Of a DNA stretch of 64,000 nucleotides, positions 1-8,504 are shown piece by piece. Origin of the DNA: Pseudomonadota bacterium. Its GTDB lineage: Bacteria > Pseudomonadota > Gammaproteobacteria > Eutrophobiales > Eutrophobiaceae. Location: NCBI GenBank assembly GCA_013112535.1, contig JABFGI010000006.1, positions 1-64,000 of the forward strand, written 5' to 3'. A program made the position numbers and the translations under genes. Each line of letters opens with the position of its first letter. The stretch's first letter is position 1. Below the pieces are notes generated by a model. It ran no database searches. It was not told the origin of the DNA and saw only the letters and a list, made by a program, of their open reading frames with translations.

Positions 1-281
1 AGAAGAACATGACATCGAACTGGAATTTATCCAGCCAGGAAAACCCACACAGAACTCTTATGTTGAACGGTTTAACCGAACTTACCGAGATGAAATACTG
101 AATATGTATGCCTTTAAGACATTAACGCAGGTACGAGAAATTACGGATAACTGGATCCGTGAATATAACGAAGAACGGCCACATGATGCGTTGGGAGATT
201 TAACACCTAATGAATATTTAATGACCAATAATCCGCTGGAAAACTCTAATTTAGCTTGGAACTAAAATGGGGAGGTTTACA
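1..281 (+). mobile_element. Right end of an IS3-family insertion sequence (partial)
   Basis: The window opens inside an IS3-family element. The visible part is the end of the transposase gene and a short tail after its stop. The likely right terminus is the segment 268-281 (TGGGGAGGTTTACA), which ends in CA as IS3 ends do. This boundary is inferred, because the left inverted repeat and the target duplication lie outside the window or cannot be paired here. The element appears to have inserted into, or next to, the 5' end of the GIY-YIG-type gene that follows. Confidence 0.6.
2..265 (+). CDS. IS3-family transposase, C-terminal part (5' end outside window)
   Basis: This is the last 87 codons of an IS3-type OrfB DDE transposase (rve integrase core), which cuts and joins the IS ends. 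The motif around GKPTQNSYVERFN carries the last catalytic acidic residue of the DDE triad (the E of VERFN). It is followed by the family-typical EYNEERPHDALGDLTP stretch near the C-terminus. The frame is open from the first bases of the window to TAA at 263-265, so only the end is present. The IS3 subgroup was not resolved. The stop overlaps the start region of the next reading frame. Confidence 0.85.
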   Translation, partial: EEHDIELEFIQPGKPTQNSYVERFNRTYRDEILNMYAFKTLTQVREITDNWIREYNEERPHDALGDLTPNEYLMTNNPLENSNLAWN

Positions 282-1008
282 AAGTCTCTTAAAAGGTTGG
301 GGGCGAGTGGATGATGGGTATCAGCTATATGTTCACACACTCACCTTTGGAAAAATTATAGATCACGAAAAACGGTTAGACGCTAATAATAAAAAGGTGA
401 AAGAAATTAGTTATGTAGGAATTACTGGCAGAAGTTGGTTGAAAAGACTGGATGAACATATCGCAAAGATCCGAAAAGGAACTGGTTATTTATTCCATCA
501 GGCAGTGAATAAAAGTCTATCCAATCGCGATATGGTATATAGCTTTGAGTTGTTCGATATTAATTTATCATTTGAAGAAGCTATGTATTTAGAAGAAATG
601 CTCGTAGACGGTTGGTCAACACTTGCACCACATGGATTCAATATGATTCCTGGTGGCTTTAGAGGTATTAGTGAGTTATCTAAAAGACGTTTATTGAAAA
701 AAAATGATACAAACCTTTATGGACAAGATTTGCTAGATAAGCGAAATGAAACCATTTCAAAATTTATTGATAGAGAATTAAAAAAAGGAAATTCTAATTC
801 TCTTATATCTGACTGGTGGTCGGATGATGATAACTATTGGCGCATAATGGAAAGTCATAGTAAGCGACTCAATAAAGCACAGGTTAATAAAATATGGGCT
901 TTGTATGCTAAAGGATTAAGTTTAGACCAAATTAAAGAACAAGTAGGTGCTTTAAATGAACGCCAGGTTAAAGGTGTTCTGGACGAGAAGTATTACAAAC
1001 GACAATGA
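256..1008 (+). CDS. GIY-YIG-type nuclease-like protein, probably 5'-disrupted by the IS
   Basis: A 250-codon frame opens with TTG at 256, inside the end of the upstream transposase gene. An in-frame GTG at 307 is an alternative start. The core resembles a GIY-YIG endonuclease: a YVGITGR strand, then RLDEH, then an EE pair in MYLEEMLV and an asparagine in GFNMIPGG, where the family keeps its catalytic Glu and Asn. The first GIY strand is poorly defined, roughly at YQLYVHTLTFG. The C-terminal ~70 residues (KAQVNKIWALYAKGLSLDQI...) look like a small helix-turn-helix. The first codons derive from the IS end, so the native N-terminus is probably lost. Substrate and role are unknown; a restriction, homing or repair nuclease is possible. 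Confidence 0.6.
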   Translation: MELKWGGLQSLLKGWGRVDDGYQLYVHTLTFGKIIDHEKRLDANNKKVKEISYVGITGRSWLKRLDEHIAKIRKGTGYLFHQAVNKSLSNRDMVYSFELFDINLSFEEAMYLEEMLVDGWSTLAPHGFNMIPGGFRGISELSKRRLLKKNDTNLYGQDLLDKRNETISKFIDRELKKGNSNSLISDWWSDDDNYWRIMESHSKRLNKAQVNKIWALYAKGLSLDQIKEQVGALNERQVKGVLDEKYYKRQ

Positions 1009-1012
1009 GTTA

Positions 1013-2269
1013 CTAATTTTTCTTTATTAGATTCGCATCTTGAATGGTTTGTCGATGTCCATAGGGTTTCCATGCAGGTGCAATGACATTCGGCATATCT
1101 GATCGGTTTAAAATACTGGCAGGTGATATTGTAAATTCACCGTAGCGTTCATTTATTTTGTCGATTACTTTGTTTTCTAAAAAAGTTTTATTATTTTCTT
1201 CGGTAAACATATCGAGTTGGCCTTTTTCAGGGTGTGGATCTTTTGCAGTTACTTGTACCTGAAAAACACCTTCGCCATGCCAGTAGTGCTTTAACATATA
1301 TTTACAGAGTAAAACTATCGATTGACTATCGTTCGTTGGTATCGTTGTTTTAAATTTACTACCTAACCATTCTTCTTTTGCTCTTAAGGCAATGGAGAAT
1401 TGTTGTGCACGAAGTGAGTGTTGTCTTAAGCGTTGTCCAACTTTTTCTGCCATGTGTACCAGATACATATAAATAATATCTTTATCTTTTGTATTCGGTG
1501 GCATGACTTTGCCATGACCAATTGATTTCGGGGCTTGAATATTGTTTTCAACTTTATCCGGATCTTTTCCCTGACACATATACCAGATGCGTTTACCCGG
1601 ATTACCAAAGCGTTGGCCTAATACACTAATGGGTAGTTGTGCGACATCGCCGCAAGTAAACGCACCGCGCTTGGCTAGAAAACCACCGATGCCTTTATTG
1701 ACACCACAGAGTTCTGTTACCGGCACGCCTCTTAAACGTTGTTGTGCTTCCCAGGGAGGAATGATGGTTAAGCCATCAGGTTTCATTAATTTAGCGGCCC
1801 ACTTTGCGGTCGACTTATCACCACTGATACCAACGGAGCATTTAATCCCGGATACGCTATACACTTTTCGTTTAATCATCATACCGATGACTTCAGGCGT
1901 CGTGTTCCAGAATTTTTTACAACGTGTCAGATCGAGAAACGCTTCATCAACTGAAAAGACTTCAATGTCGGGGGTGATGTCTTGTAATGATTCCATAATT
2001 TTGGTGGAGACGTTGGCATACAACACGGGATTAGCAGGTATTTGAATAAAGCCGGGACAAAGTTGTTCGGCTTCTTTCACGCGCATACCGGTCTTCACGC
2101 CAAAAGATCGTGCTTCGTAAGAGGACGTGATAATGCACGTGCCCGTTAAACCATTGGTAATACCAACCGGTTTACCGGCAAGCTCAGGGTTGTGTACTTG
2201 TTCTATGGATGCAAAGAAAGCATTCATATCGGCCAGCGCGATAACACGCGACCAGTTATTTATTGTCAT
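1013..2269 (-). CDS. Y-family (DinB/UmuC-like) translesion DNA polymerase
   Basis: This is a lesion-bypass DNA polymerase of the Y family, 418 aa from ATG 2269. The polymerase core shows ADMNAFFASIE (first metal-binding Asp), SSYEARSFGVKTGM (nucleotide-binding fingers) and FSVDEAFLDLT (the catalytic Asp-Glu pair). A little-finger region follows at about residues 230-350. The last ~70 residues (QLDMFTEENN... onward) form an extra C-terminal extension. The frame is open to a TTG at 2326, but ATG 2269 has AGGA seven bases upstream and starts the fold at the usual distance. It is more DinB-like than UmuC-like in the fingers. No umuD partner is adjacent. It lies beside an IS and an orphan nuclease frame, so acquisition by transfer is plausible. 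Confidence 0.85.
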   Translation of the reverse strand: MTINNWSRVIALADMNAFFASIEQVHNPELAGKPVGITNGLTGTCIITSSYEARSFGVKTGMRVKEAEQLCPGFIQIPANPVLYANVSTKIMESLQDITPDIEVFSVDEAFLDLTRCKKFWNTTPEVIGMMIKRKVYSVSGIKCSVGISGDKSTAKWAAKLMKPDGLTIIPPWEAQQRLRGVPVTELCGVNKGIGGFLAKRGAFTCGDVAQLPISVLGQRFGNPGKRIWYMCQGKDPDKVENNIQAPKSIGHGKVMPPNTKDKDIIYMYLVHMAEKVGQRLRQHSLRAQQFSIALRAKEEWLGSKFKTTIPTNDSQSIVLLCKYMLKHYWHGEGVFQVQVTAKDPHPEKGQLDMFTEENNKTFLENKVIDKINERYGEFTISPASILNRSDMPNVIAPAWKPYGHRQTIQDANLIKKN

Positions 2270-2377
2270 TATTGTTCCTGGACAAACAAAATCGTTGAAC
2301 AAGTTCCTTCCATGAATCCTGTCCAACGTAGTACAGGGGACTGTTACATCGTGTATCAGTTTAAGGGGGATTAATTA

Positions 2378-2399
2378 TAAGAGAACATTAAGAGAACAT
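2378..2399 (-). promoter_or_regulatory. Tandem 11-bp repeat containing GAAC-N7-GAAC, upstream of the Y-family polymerase
   Basis: TAAGAGAACAT occurs twice head to tail, giving GAAC at 2383-2386 and at 2394-2397 separated by exactly seven bases. Read toward the polymerase gene this is GTTC-N7-GTTC, the form of the LexA box known in alphaproteobacteria. The repeats sit about 110 bp upstream of the polymerase start. That they bind LexA is inference: the usual gammaproteobacterial box is CTGT-N8-ACAG, and no such site was seen here. Confidence 0.4.
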
Positions 2400-2467
2400 T
2401 CAAGTTAAAGATCGACTATAATTTGCGTTGGAAAAGCAGAGGAGTAGGTTTTAACTAATTGATAATA

Positions 2468-3667
2468 TTAGAAATTATAAGATAAAAATAATTCAATATA
2501 ATCGTCTTTTGCAAAGGCTTTGGCTGGATCACTATTTTTTTGATTGGTAAAGAATCGGCCTTGGGCTTCCAGAAGAAAACTATCACTAAGTCGGCGACTG
2601 GCTTCGATATTGAAGAATTTACCACCGGTATTTCGATCCCATACTAGTCCGATCAGGGCTTCACTTGATTGTGCATCATTAAAGGCGAGTCGAGCACCAA
2701 CAGCAATATCATCTTCAAAGGTACTGCTGGCAGATTCGCCACGATCGTCATAATGGTATTCACTGAGTAAGCCTAAATCGATGGCGCTATCCATAATGCC
2801 GACAAAGGTATATTCAAAACCGGCAGCAATCGCGTTGTATGTTGTTGCTTGTCCACTTCGATGTAAGGCTTCGAGTTTCCAAAGCATATTGCCTTTGGTC
2901 GCTTGTAAGTCTAATGAAGTTTGATTGATGATATCGTAAAAAGGAATAAAGACAGCGTTGCCACTATTATCAGTGCTTAACAACAATCGTGGATCGCGGC
3001 TTGTTCCATAAAAATGTGACACACCTATATCCCAATCACCAAAGTAATGCGAATAACGTGCGGCGAAATCGACATGTTTTTCTTTTGCTGCTGATTCAAA
3101 TTGTGAACGACTTTGATCGATATGTGGAATGGTTCTTAAACGACTTGATGTGCCGGGAAAGTAACGTTCACGAAAGTAGGGCATGACAAAAAGATCAACC
3201 GTACCCCAATCATTAATTAAAGCGAGGTTAATCATCGGTTGACCTAGCTTGTCTTCGGTATCAAGGTTTTCTACTAAATCAGTCTGGTTTATTACATCGA
3301 CTAAATGTTGAAACTCGGTAACACCCCAAAAGACTTTGCGTACACCAAGTCGCAATTCCCAGCTTTCGGCTACTTTTAAATAGGTTAATTCGCGAATATC
3401 AAAATGTGTTCGTTCATTATCATTTTCATCTAAACGCACGAATGGAACGAAAGCAATACTTTGATTCCCTTCATCCCATTCATGGTAATACTCGGGCTCG
3501 AATACAAATGAAAAGTTTGTTGAGTGGTCTTGTCGTGATTCCTGGGCTGTTTGTGAAAAGCCTCTGAATTCTAAACCAGCATAACCACTCCATTCATTAG
3601 CAATAACAGTATTACTTATAGCAATACTTCCAAATAAAATGCTGAGTGTTGTTACTATTTTGAACAT
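2468..3667 (-). CDS. Outer-membrane beta-barrel protein of an MMPL/LolA-like export operon
   Basis: This is a 399-aa secreted protein with a signal peptide (MFKIVTTLSILFGSIAISNT, cleavage probably near VIANEW) and a body of alternating amphipathic strands. It ends in ELFLSYNF, the terminal-Phe signature recognised by the BAM complex, so an outer-membrane barrel is expected. It resembles the DUF1302-like or alginate-export-like barrels found next to MMPL exporters, but the family is not certain. It starts 5 bp after the stop of the LolA-like gene and is the last gene of the four-gene operon. The likely role is the outer-membrane step or receptor of a lipid or hydrophobic-substrate transport system. 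Confidence 0.65.
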   Translation of the reverse strand: MFKIVTTLSILFGSIAISNTVIANEWSGYAGLEFRGFSQTAQESRQDHSTNFSFVFEPEYYHEWDEGNQSIAFVPFVRLDENDNERTHFDIRELTYLKVAESWELRLGVRKVFWGVTEFQHLVDVINQTDLVENLDTEDKLGQPMINLALINDWGTVDLFVMPYFRERYFPGTSSRLRTIPHIDQSRSQFESAAKEKHVDFAARYSHYFGDWDIGVSHFYGTSRDPRLLLSTDNSGNAVFIPFYDIINQTSLDLQATKGNMLWKLEALHRSGQATTYNAIAAGFEYTFVGIMDSAIDLGLLSEYHYDDRGESASSTFEDDIAVGARLAFNDAQSSEALIGLVWDRNTGGKFFNIEASRRLSDSFLLEAQGRFFTNQKNSDPAKAFAKDDYIELFLSYNF

Positions 3668-3672
3668 CGGTG

Positions 3673-4455
3673 TTAGCGTGCACGCTTTAATGTGTTTTTA
3701 TCAAAGTCACGATCGGTTAAACCACTTTTGAATTGATAGTCAGTCCATGTCAAGGTTGTGCTTTTTCCTGTTTGATGGTTTGTCATTTCCATCGCGCCAG
3801 GTCGCCAGTATTGATCAAGATACTGACTGTAATTCAAAAAGCGCAATGTTTTTAATAACGCATTTTTACGATCATAGAACTCAAGTTTATTGGGTTGATA
3901 CATTTCCTTATCCAACCAGACTAGCTGTCGAGTATAACCGGAATGCTCATATTGCGGGAATCGCTCGATAACAAAATTATCGAGACCATCAACCGTTTCA
4001 TCACGTAACCATTTGTATTTATATTTTTCCACTTCTTGCGAAGCTAAATCTTCGTATGCGTATTCACTACCAACGAATGGACCAGACTTGTTTGAAGAAG
4101 AAATTCGTTTTACGCGTTTTAATGCCGGTAAATATAACCATTGATCATCCGGTGTTAATGAATGTGTATGACTCAGAAATGCCGTTCCTTTAATATCTTT
4201 TGGGTTATCAAAGGAAAGTAAACTTTTATCACCATCTCCTTGAACTTCCAGGGTTGTGATTTTCATCTCACGGGTATGTTCGTCACCCTGTTTGTTTTTC
4301 AGGATCATACTCATGTTTGCAATTTGATCCGTCCAGCCAGTATCTCTTTTGTCAGCTTCGTTTGCTATTGCTAAACCTTTCTCTTCCGGAGTTTCTGCAT
4401 AAGCTGTATTAAGAAGCAGACTAAGCAGTAATGCCAGTATTGATAGTCTTTTCAT
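3673..4455 (-). CDS. LolA-like outer-membrane lipoprotein-sorting family protein
   Basis: This periplasmic protein of the LolA-like beta-sheet family has 260 aa from ATG 4455, with a clear signal peptide ending at NTAYA. The mature part has the family pattern MKITTLEVQGDGDKSLLSF... GTAFLSHTH... DDQWLYLPALKRVKRISSS, followed by GPFVGSEYAYEDL, as in proteins annotated as outer-membrane lipoprotein-sorting proteins beside MMPL/RND pumps. The start is chosen because GAGGG lies 8 bases upstream of ATG 4455; an ATG at 4470 would overlap this site. It begins 35 bp inside the end of the exporter gene, which suggests translational coupling. It probably carries a hydrophobic substrate between the inner-membrane pump and the outer membrane. 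Confidence 0.75.
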   Translation of the reverse strand: MKRLSILALLLSLLLNTAYAETPEEKGLAIANEADKRDTGWTDQIANMSMILKNKQGDEHTREMKITTLEVQGDGDKSLLSFDNPKDIKGTAFLSHTHSLTPDDQWLYLPALKRVKRISSSNKSGPFVGSEYAYEDLASQEVEKYKYKWLRDETVDGLDNFVIERFPQYEHSGYTRQLVWLDKEMYQPNKLEFYDRKNALLKTLRFLNYSQYLDQYWRPGAMEMTNHQTGKSTTLTWTDYQFKSGLTDRDFDKNTLKRAR

Positions 4456-6748
4456 TAGTTGTACCCTCAATTTTCATTAATATGGATGGTAGAAGTAAAA
4501 AGTCAGCAAATAATGCGAATGCAATTACAATCGCTGTTAATAGTCCCATGCCTGAATTTAATTCAAAACTGGATGTTGCCAATATCAAAAAGCCGGTAAC
4601 CAACACGATTGATGTGACAACCAAAGCTTTTCCGACAGTGATAAATGCATAGCGTACTGCGTCTTCGGAATTTAGACCTTTTTCCCGTCTTGCACGTAAA
4701 TATTTGCTAAGGAAATGTACAGAATCGTCTACAACAATACCCAAACTCATACTGGCAACGATGGATAATGATAATCCGATTTCACCAACCAATAGTCCCC
4801 ATAAACCAAAGCCCATTGCTGCGGGAACAAGATTAGGCACTAAGCTAACTAAACCTATTTTCAATGAGCGGAGCGCGAATATCAAAACAATGGATATGAG
4901 AATCAATGCGACAGTTGTCCCCAATAACATACTGGAAATATTCCGTTTACCAATGTTGGCAAACATGATTGATGTGCCGCTACCATCAGCTTGTGCAATA
5001 TGACTTGTGTTTTTGCTAAGCCAATTTTGTGCACGCTTTTCCAAGTCTATTAAATTGTTAGATGAAATAGTTTTTAATGTCGCGGTCATACGTGTTGCAG
5101 ATTTGTCGATATTAATTTGATTGTTAAGATCGAGTCCGTAAGGCAAAGACATTTCGTAGAGTAATAAATATTGCGCGGACAATTCACGATTATCCGGGAT
5201 TTTATAATATGACTCATCATCTGCATGCATGTTTTTATTTAAACGCTTCATGATGTCGGTATAAATATTGACGTGTAGCGTTTCAGGTTGTTGACGATAC
5301 CAATTTGCAAACGCTTCTATTTCCTGCAGGAATTCCGGATCATTAATGCCGCCTTCCTTTTCGGCCTTCAACGAATATTCTATGTTATATAAACCCGTTA
5401 AATTATCTGTTGTAAAATCAGAATCTGTTCGAAACTCAATCGTTTCATCAAAGTAATGAACAAAAATATCGTTAAGTTCATTGCGAGGTAAAGCCGCGAT
5501 TAATAGTAAAATAAATCCAGTCATTCCCCAGAAGATGGGGGTCCTTTTAGCAACAACAAAGTTTGCAAACATTTCCATAGCTGGATGTTTACTATCCTTT
5601 CGTTGTTTCACTCGCACTGGTAATAATGAAATCATCGCTGGCAACATTGACACTGACAGGATGAATGAAAATATTATACCGATAGATACAAAGTTACCCA
5701 GATGACCAAATGGAGGGACATCGGAAAAATTCATGGTTAAGAAACCAATCATCGTTGTAAAACTGGCAAGAAAGACCGGTTGTAAATTCAATCTTAAACT
5801 TTCAATCAATGCATCATCTTTACTCATGCCATGTCGCATTTCATGCATAAACGTGACGAGTATATGAACGCAGTTCGCAATTGCGACCGTTAATATAATT
5901 GTCGGCGATGTAGCTGATGGCGGGGATAGCGGCATACCGAAATAAGCACCCAGGCCCATGCCTGCCATAATTGAAAATAATATAACTAATAATGTGGCAA
6001 ACGTGCCTGTAAAACCACCTACTAGCAGTGCGATTAAAAACAGCATGATGCCAAAACTAATTGGGACAATCGACGCCATGTCATTTTTAGAAGATTCAGC
6101 GAATGAATTATTCATCATTATCATGCCAGTGATATAAATTTTAATCTCTGGATGTGCTGTACGAATTTCATCAGCAAGATTTCGGGCAAAACTAACCACT
6201 TCCGGCGTTTCTTTCGTTTCATCTAATCTTGGCAATTGAACAGTAACGTTAATACCGGTGACATGACCGCTTTCTGAAATTAAGCGATGTACAAGCAGGG
6301 GTTCATTTATTGCAATATCTCTGATTTTTTCCAGTTCTTGAACATTTAAAGATGCCGCATCTGTTACCAGATCTCTAACAATCAGGTCGTCTTCTTCTGC
6401 TTCGGTATGTTGATAGTTGCTTATTGAATCAACACGGTTGGAATAGGGTATTTGCCAGGCTTTTTCTGTTAATTCCTCAACAACGGCTAAAACTTCAGGA
6501 GAAAAAACATTACCGTTTTCAGGAGCAAGAACAAATAAAACGTTATCATTTTTTACATAGGTATTTTCCAGGGCTTCGAAAGCAAGTAATTGCGGATTAT
6601 CTTCGCTAAAAAAAACGCGATAATTGGTCGTAAAACTGATTAAACGGCCACCACTTGCTGCGGCTATAACTAGTACCAGGCAGAAAAAGATGACGAACCA
6701 ACGATGATTTAATAGCCACTTTGGATAACTTTTTTCTAACCAGTTCAT
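4421..6748 (-). CDS. MMPL/RND-superfamily inner-membrane exporter
   Basis: A 775-aa RND-type transporter. One transmembrane helix near residues 14-34 is followed by a large periplasmic loop (to about 225), then a block of five to six helices (IVPISFGIMLFLIALL..., TIILTVAIANCVHILVTFMHEM, FASFTTMIGFLTM). A second loop and a second helix block (MLLGTTVALILISIVLIFAL..., SIVASMSLGIVVDDSVHFLSKY) follow. The duplicated layout and the intramembrane acidic motif VDDSVHFL are typical of the MMPL/SSD group. It is the second gene of the operon, after the TetR regulator and before the LolA-like and barrel genes. The substrate is probably a lipid or other hydrophobic compound; nothing in the sequence identifies it. 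Confidence 0.8.
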   Translation of the reverse strand: MNWLEKSYPKWLLNHRWFVIFFCLVLVIAAASGGRLISFTTNYRVFFSEDNPQLLAFEALENTYVKNDNVLFVLAPENGNVFSPEVLAVVEELTEKAWQIPYSNRVDSISNYQHTEAEEDDLIVRDLVTDAASLNVQELEKIRDIAINEPLLVHRLISESGHVTGINVTVQLPRLDETKETPEVVSFARNLADEIRTAHPEIKIYITGMIMMNNSFAESSKNDMASIVPISFGIMLFLIALLVGGFTGTFATLLVILFSIMAGMGLGAYFGMPLSPPSATSPTIILTVAIANCVHILVTFMHEMRHGMSKDDALIESLRLNLQPVFLASFTTMIGFLTMNFSDVPPFGHLGNFVSIGIIFSFILSVSMLPAMISLLPVRVKQRKDSKHPAMEMFANFVVAKRTPIFWGMTGFILLLIAALPRNELNDIFVHYFDETIEFRTDSDFTTDNLTGLYNIEYSLKAEKEGGINDPEFLQEIEAFANWYRQQPETLHVNIYTDIMKRLNKNMHADDESYYKIPDNRELSAQYLLLYEMSLPYGLDLNNQINIDKSATRMTATLKTISSNNLIDLEKRAQNWLSKNTSHIAQADGSGTSIMFANIGKRNISSMLLGTTVALILISIVLIFALRSLKIGLVSLVPNLVPAAMGFGLWGLLVGEIGLSLSIVASMSLGIVVDDSVHFLSKYLRARREKGLNSEDAVRYAFITVGKALVVTSIVLVTGFLILATSSFELNSGMGLLTAIVIAFALFADFLLLPSILMKIEGTTNEKTINTGITA

Positions 6749-6820
6749 ATTTTTATCCTGTTATAGATAGATGTAAATAATAAATAATATGTAAAATATT
6801 CAGTAATTTGGCAAATTTTT

Positions 6821-7423
6821 TTAATTCTTGAGTCCAGATAGTAAAAATCTAATTACCGATTTGGCTTTATCTTCAAATTCTTCAGGTGAATAAAGTGACA
6901 TGAACATAGGAACATCAAAGACAACGATCATTGCATTTATTGCTACAGCCGTATCCATAATATCATCAACTTTAAATTCACCTGTCTGGTTTCCATAAGA
7001 CAGAATCTCTATTAACAACGCTTTATTACTGGCAATTTTGTCATGTATCAACTGTGGATTGCTTTTTGTAATTTCAGCACAGACTTCATCAATCTTCTTA
7101 TTCTCTAATGCCGCTTCCTGACTCATTCTAAGTGTTGCCAGGACATATTTTTCCAGTTTCTCAGTGGCACTTAATTTTTTGTTTCTGACGATATCTTTTA
7201 GAACATTGGCTTTTTCACACATACAGTTTTTTGTACAAGCGGCTGCAATTTCTTCCTTGCTTTTGTAATAACGGTAAATATTTGCTGCAGACATTCCCGC
7301 ATCTTCCGCAATTTCAGCCATCGTCGTTTTGTTGTAACCATATACACTAAAGCGATTTACTGCCGCTTCCAGAATAGTTTCAGCAGTGTCTTTTTTAATA
7401 AAATTTTCGGCAGCATTTTTCAT
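6821..7423 (-). CDS. TetR-family transcriptional regulator
   Basis: A 200-aa repressor-type protein with the TetR helix-turn-helix at residues ~15-60: ILEAAVNRFSVYGYNKTTMA then EDAGMSAANIYRYYKSKEE. The C-terminal helical ligand domain is unassigned. A cysteine pair (TKNCMCEK) just after the DNA-binding domain is unusual and could sense redox or metal. It is the first gene of the exporter operon and lies 20 bp downstream of a perfect palindrome at 7444-7475, so it probably represses itself together with the pump. Confidence 0.85.
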   Translation of the reverse strand: MKNAAENFIKKDTAETILEAAVNRFSVYGYNKTTMAEIAEDAGMSAANIYRYYKSKEEIAAACTKNCMCEKANVLKDIVRNKKLSATEKLEKYVLATLRMSQEAALENKKIDEVCAEITKSNPQLIHDKIASNKALLIEILSYGNQTGEFKVDDIMDTAVAINAMIVVFDVPMFMSLYSPEEFEDKAKSVIRFLLSGLKN

Positions 7424-7443
7424 GTGGAAAAGAATAGTCGATT

Positions 7444-7475
7444 AATAGTGAATATTCAATAAAATATTCACTATT
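7444..7475 (-). promoter_or_regulatory. Probable TetR operator, perfect 13-bp inverted repeat
   Basis: Arms AATAGTGAATATT (7444-7456) and AATATTCACTATT (7463-7475) are exact reverse complements around a 6-base spacer. The left arm with its flank also contains the palindrome TGAATATTCA. The site is 21 bp upstream of the TetR-family start codon and lies between it and the preceding gene's stop, where an autoregulatory operator is expected. Confidence 0.65.
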
Positions 7476-7513
7476 TAATAAAGATTTTGTTTTAACTTAA
7501 TTTGAGAGCCGAT

Positions 7514-7873
7514 CTATTTGGTGAAGCAGCGTTTTTCTGCCATTCGAAAACGAATTTCTTCAATTTTATCAAAGGTTGATTTTGAATCGATTTCTTTTTT
7601 GTAATCTTGATAAGCGGTATAGCCCATATAGTATAGTGCTGGAGCAAAAACAGTACTTACCATACCGGCAATCTGTGTTTTATTCCTGTTTCCTGCAGCA
7701 TAAGAAAAAGATTCCTTTTCCAGTGCAGATGCCTCCATATAGAGATCATTGCAACTTCGACTGTCGTACAAATTTTCCCCAACTGGCTTTTTAAATTCAA
7801 CAAGGTTTAACGCAAAGCTTTGTGTGCTGCAAATCAAAAAAAATAGTAATATCAGATATTTTAAAGTACCCAT
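7514..7873 (-). CDS. Small secreted protein of unknown function
   Basis: A 119-aa protein with a signal peptide (MGTLKYLILLFFLICSTQSFA). The mature part has one cysteine in DSRSCNDLYMEASALEKES and one near the C-terminus (EKRCFTK), which could form a disulfide, and a hydrophobic helix TQIAGMVSTVFAPALYYMGY in the middle. The start at 7873 is preferred because GAGGA lies seven bases upstream; the ATG at 7879 touches that site. It is not recognised as a named family. It lies upstream of the TetR operon on the same strand, with the operator in between. Confidence 0.6.
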   Translation of the reverse strand: MGTLKYLILLFFLICSTQSFALNLVEFKKPVGENLYDSRSCNDLYMEASALEKESFSYAAGNRNKTQIAGMVSTVFAPALYYMGYTAYQDYKKEIDSKSTFDKIEEIRFRMAEKRCFTK

Positions 7874-7933
7874 ATCCATTTCCTCATAATAATTCCTATA
7901 AGAACTATATCGGCGGATAGTGATAAAATTTTA

Positions 7934-8413
7934 CTAATTTTTTATCTTATATTTCTTTATATATTCACTACTTAGCATATCGGCGTGAATTTGTTCCTCA
8001 CTACCCATGCCTTTTCTTAGATTTTCACTAATAGTTTTAGCGAGAAAAATGCCATTTTCTGCCGCAACACGGTACCATGCATAAGCTTGAATTCTGTCTA
8101 TTTTATGTCCCCGGCCATTTAAATACAGGTAAGCCAGTTTATCCTGTGCGCCTGCGTATGCTTGTTTAGCGGCTTGTTCAAACCAATATGCAGCTTTTGA
8201 GTCATTCTGAGGGACACCTTCTCCACCAAAGTACATGAATGCCAGATTATATTGTGCTTCAGCATTGTCTTGCTGTGCGAGTTGTGTAAATTGCTCAAAG
8301 GCAACGTCGTATTTGCCTTGTTCATAGGCCGTTATTGCCGACATTAGTTCATCAGCGTTAGCTGATAGACATAAAGATAGACTACTAATAAATATGAATT
8401 GTCGTATTTTCAA
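7934..8413 (-). CDS. Sel1-repeat periplasmic protein
   Basis: A 159-aa secreted protein: signal peptide MKIRQFIFISSLSLCLSANA, then three Sel1-like (SLR/TPR-like) repeats. The repeats read as A...G.Y..A...F..LAQQDNAEAQYNLAFMYFGGEGV, then AAYWFEQAAKQAYAGAQDKLAYLYLNGRGH, then AYAWYRVAAENG. Such helical solenoids mediate protein-protein contacts. The start is TTG at 8413, which places the signal peptide correctly. It is divergent from the DUF2333 gene and is a distant relative of the Sel1 protein at 27404-28159. Confidence 0.75.
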   Translation of the reverse strand: MKIRQFIFISSLSLCLSANADELMSAITAYEQGKYDVAFEQFTQLAQQDNAEAQYNLAFMYFGGEGVPQNDSKAAYWFEQAAKQAYAGAQDKLAYLYLNGRGHKIDRIQAYAWYRVAAENGIFLAKTISENLRKGMGSEEQIHADMLSSEYIKKYKIKN

Positions 8414-8504
8414 ATTACACTTAACTTCTTTAATTGATTCAATGGTGGCTTGATTTACTCAATTTTGACCTAATATAGTATTACTATAACTAACAAGGAA
8501 CAGT

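Noticed and set aside
1587..2045. 152-codon frame on the plus strand
   Set aside because: It lies wholly antisense to the Y-family polymerase, whose catalytic motifs are intact; it has no recognisable protein features.
2331..2360. Possible canonical gammaproteobacterial LexA box near CTGTTAC...
   Set aside because: The CTG and CAG half-sites are spaced by 13 bases instead of 10, and the nearby ACAG-N4-CTGT has the half-sites in the wrong order.
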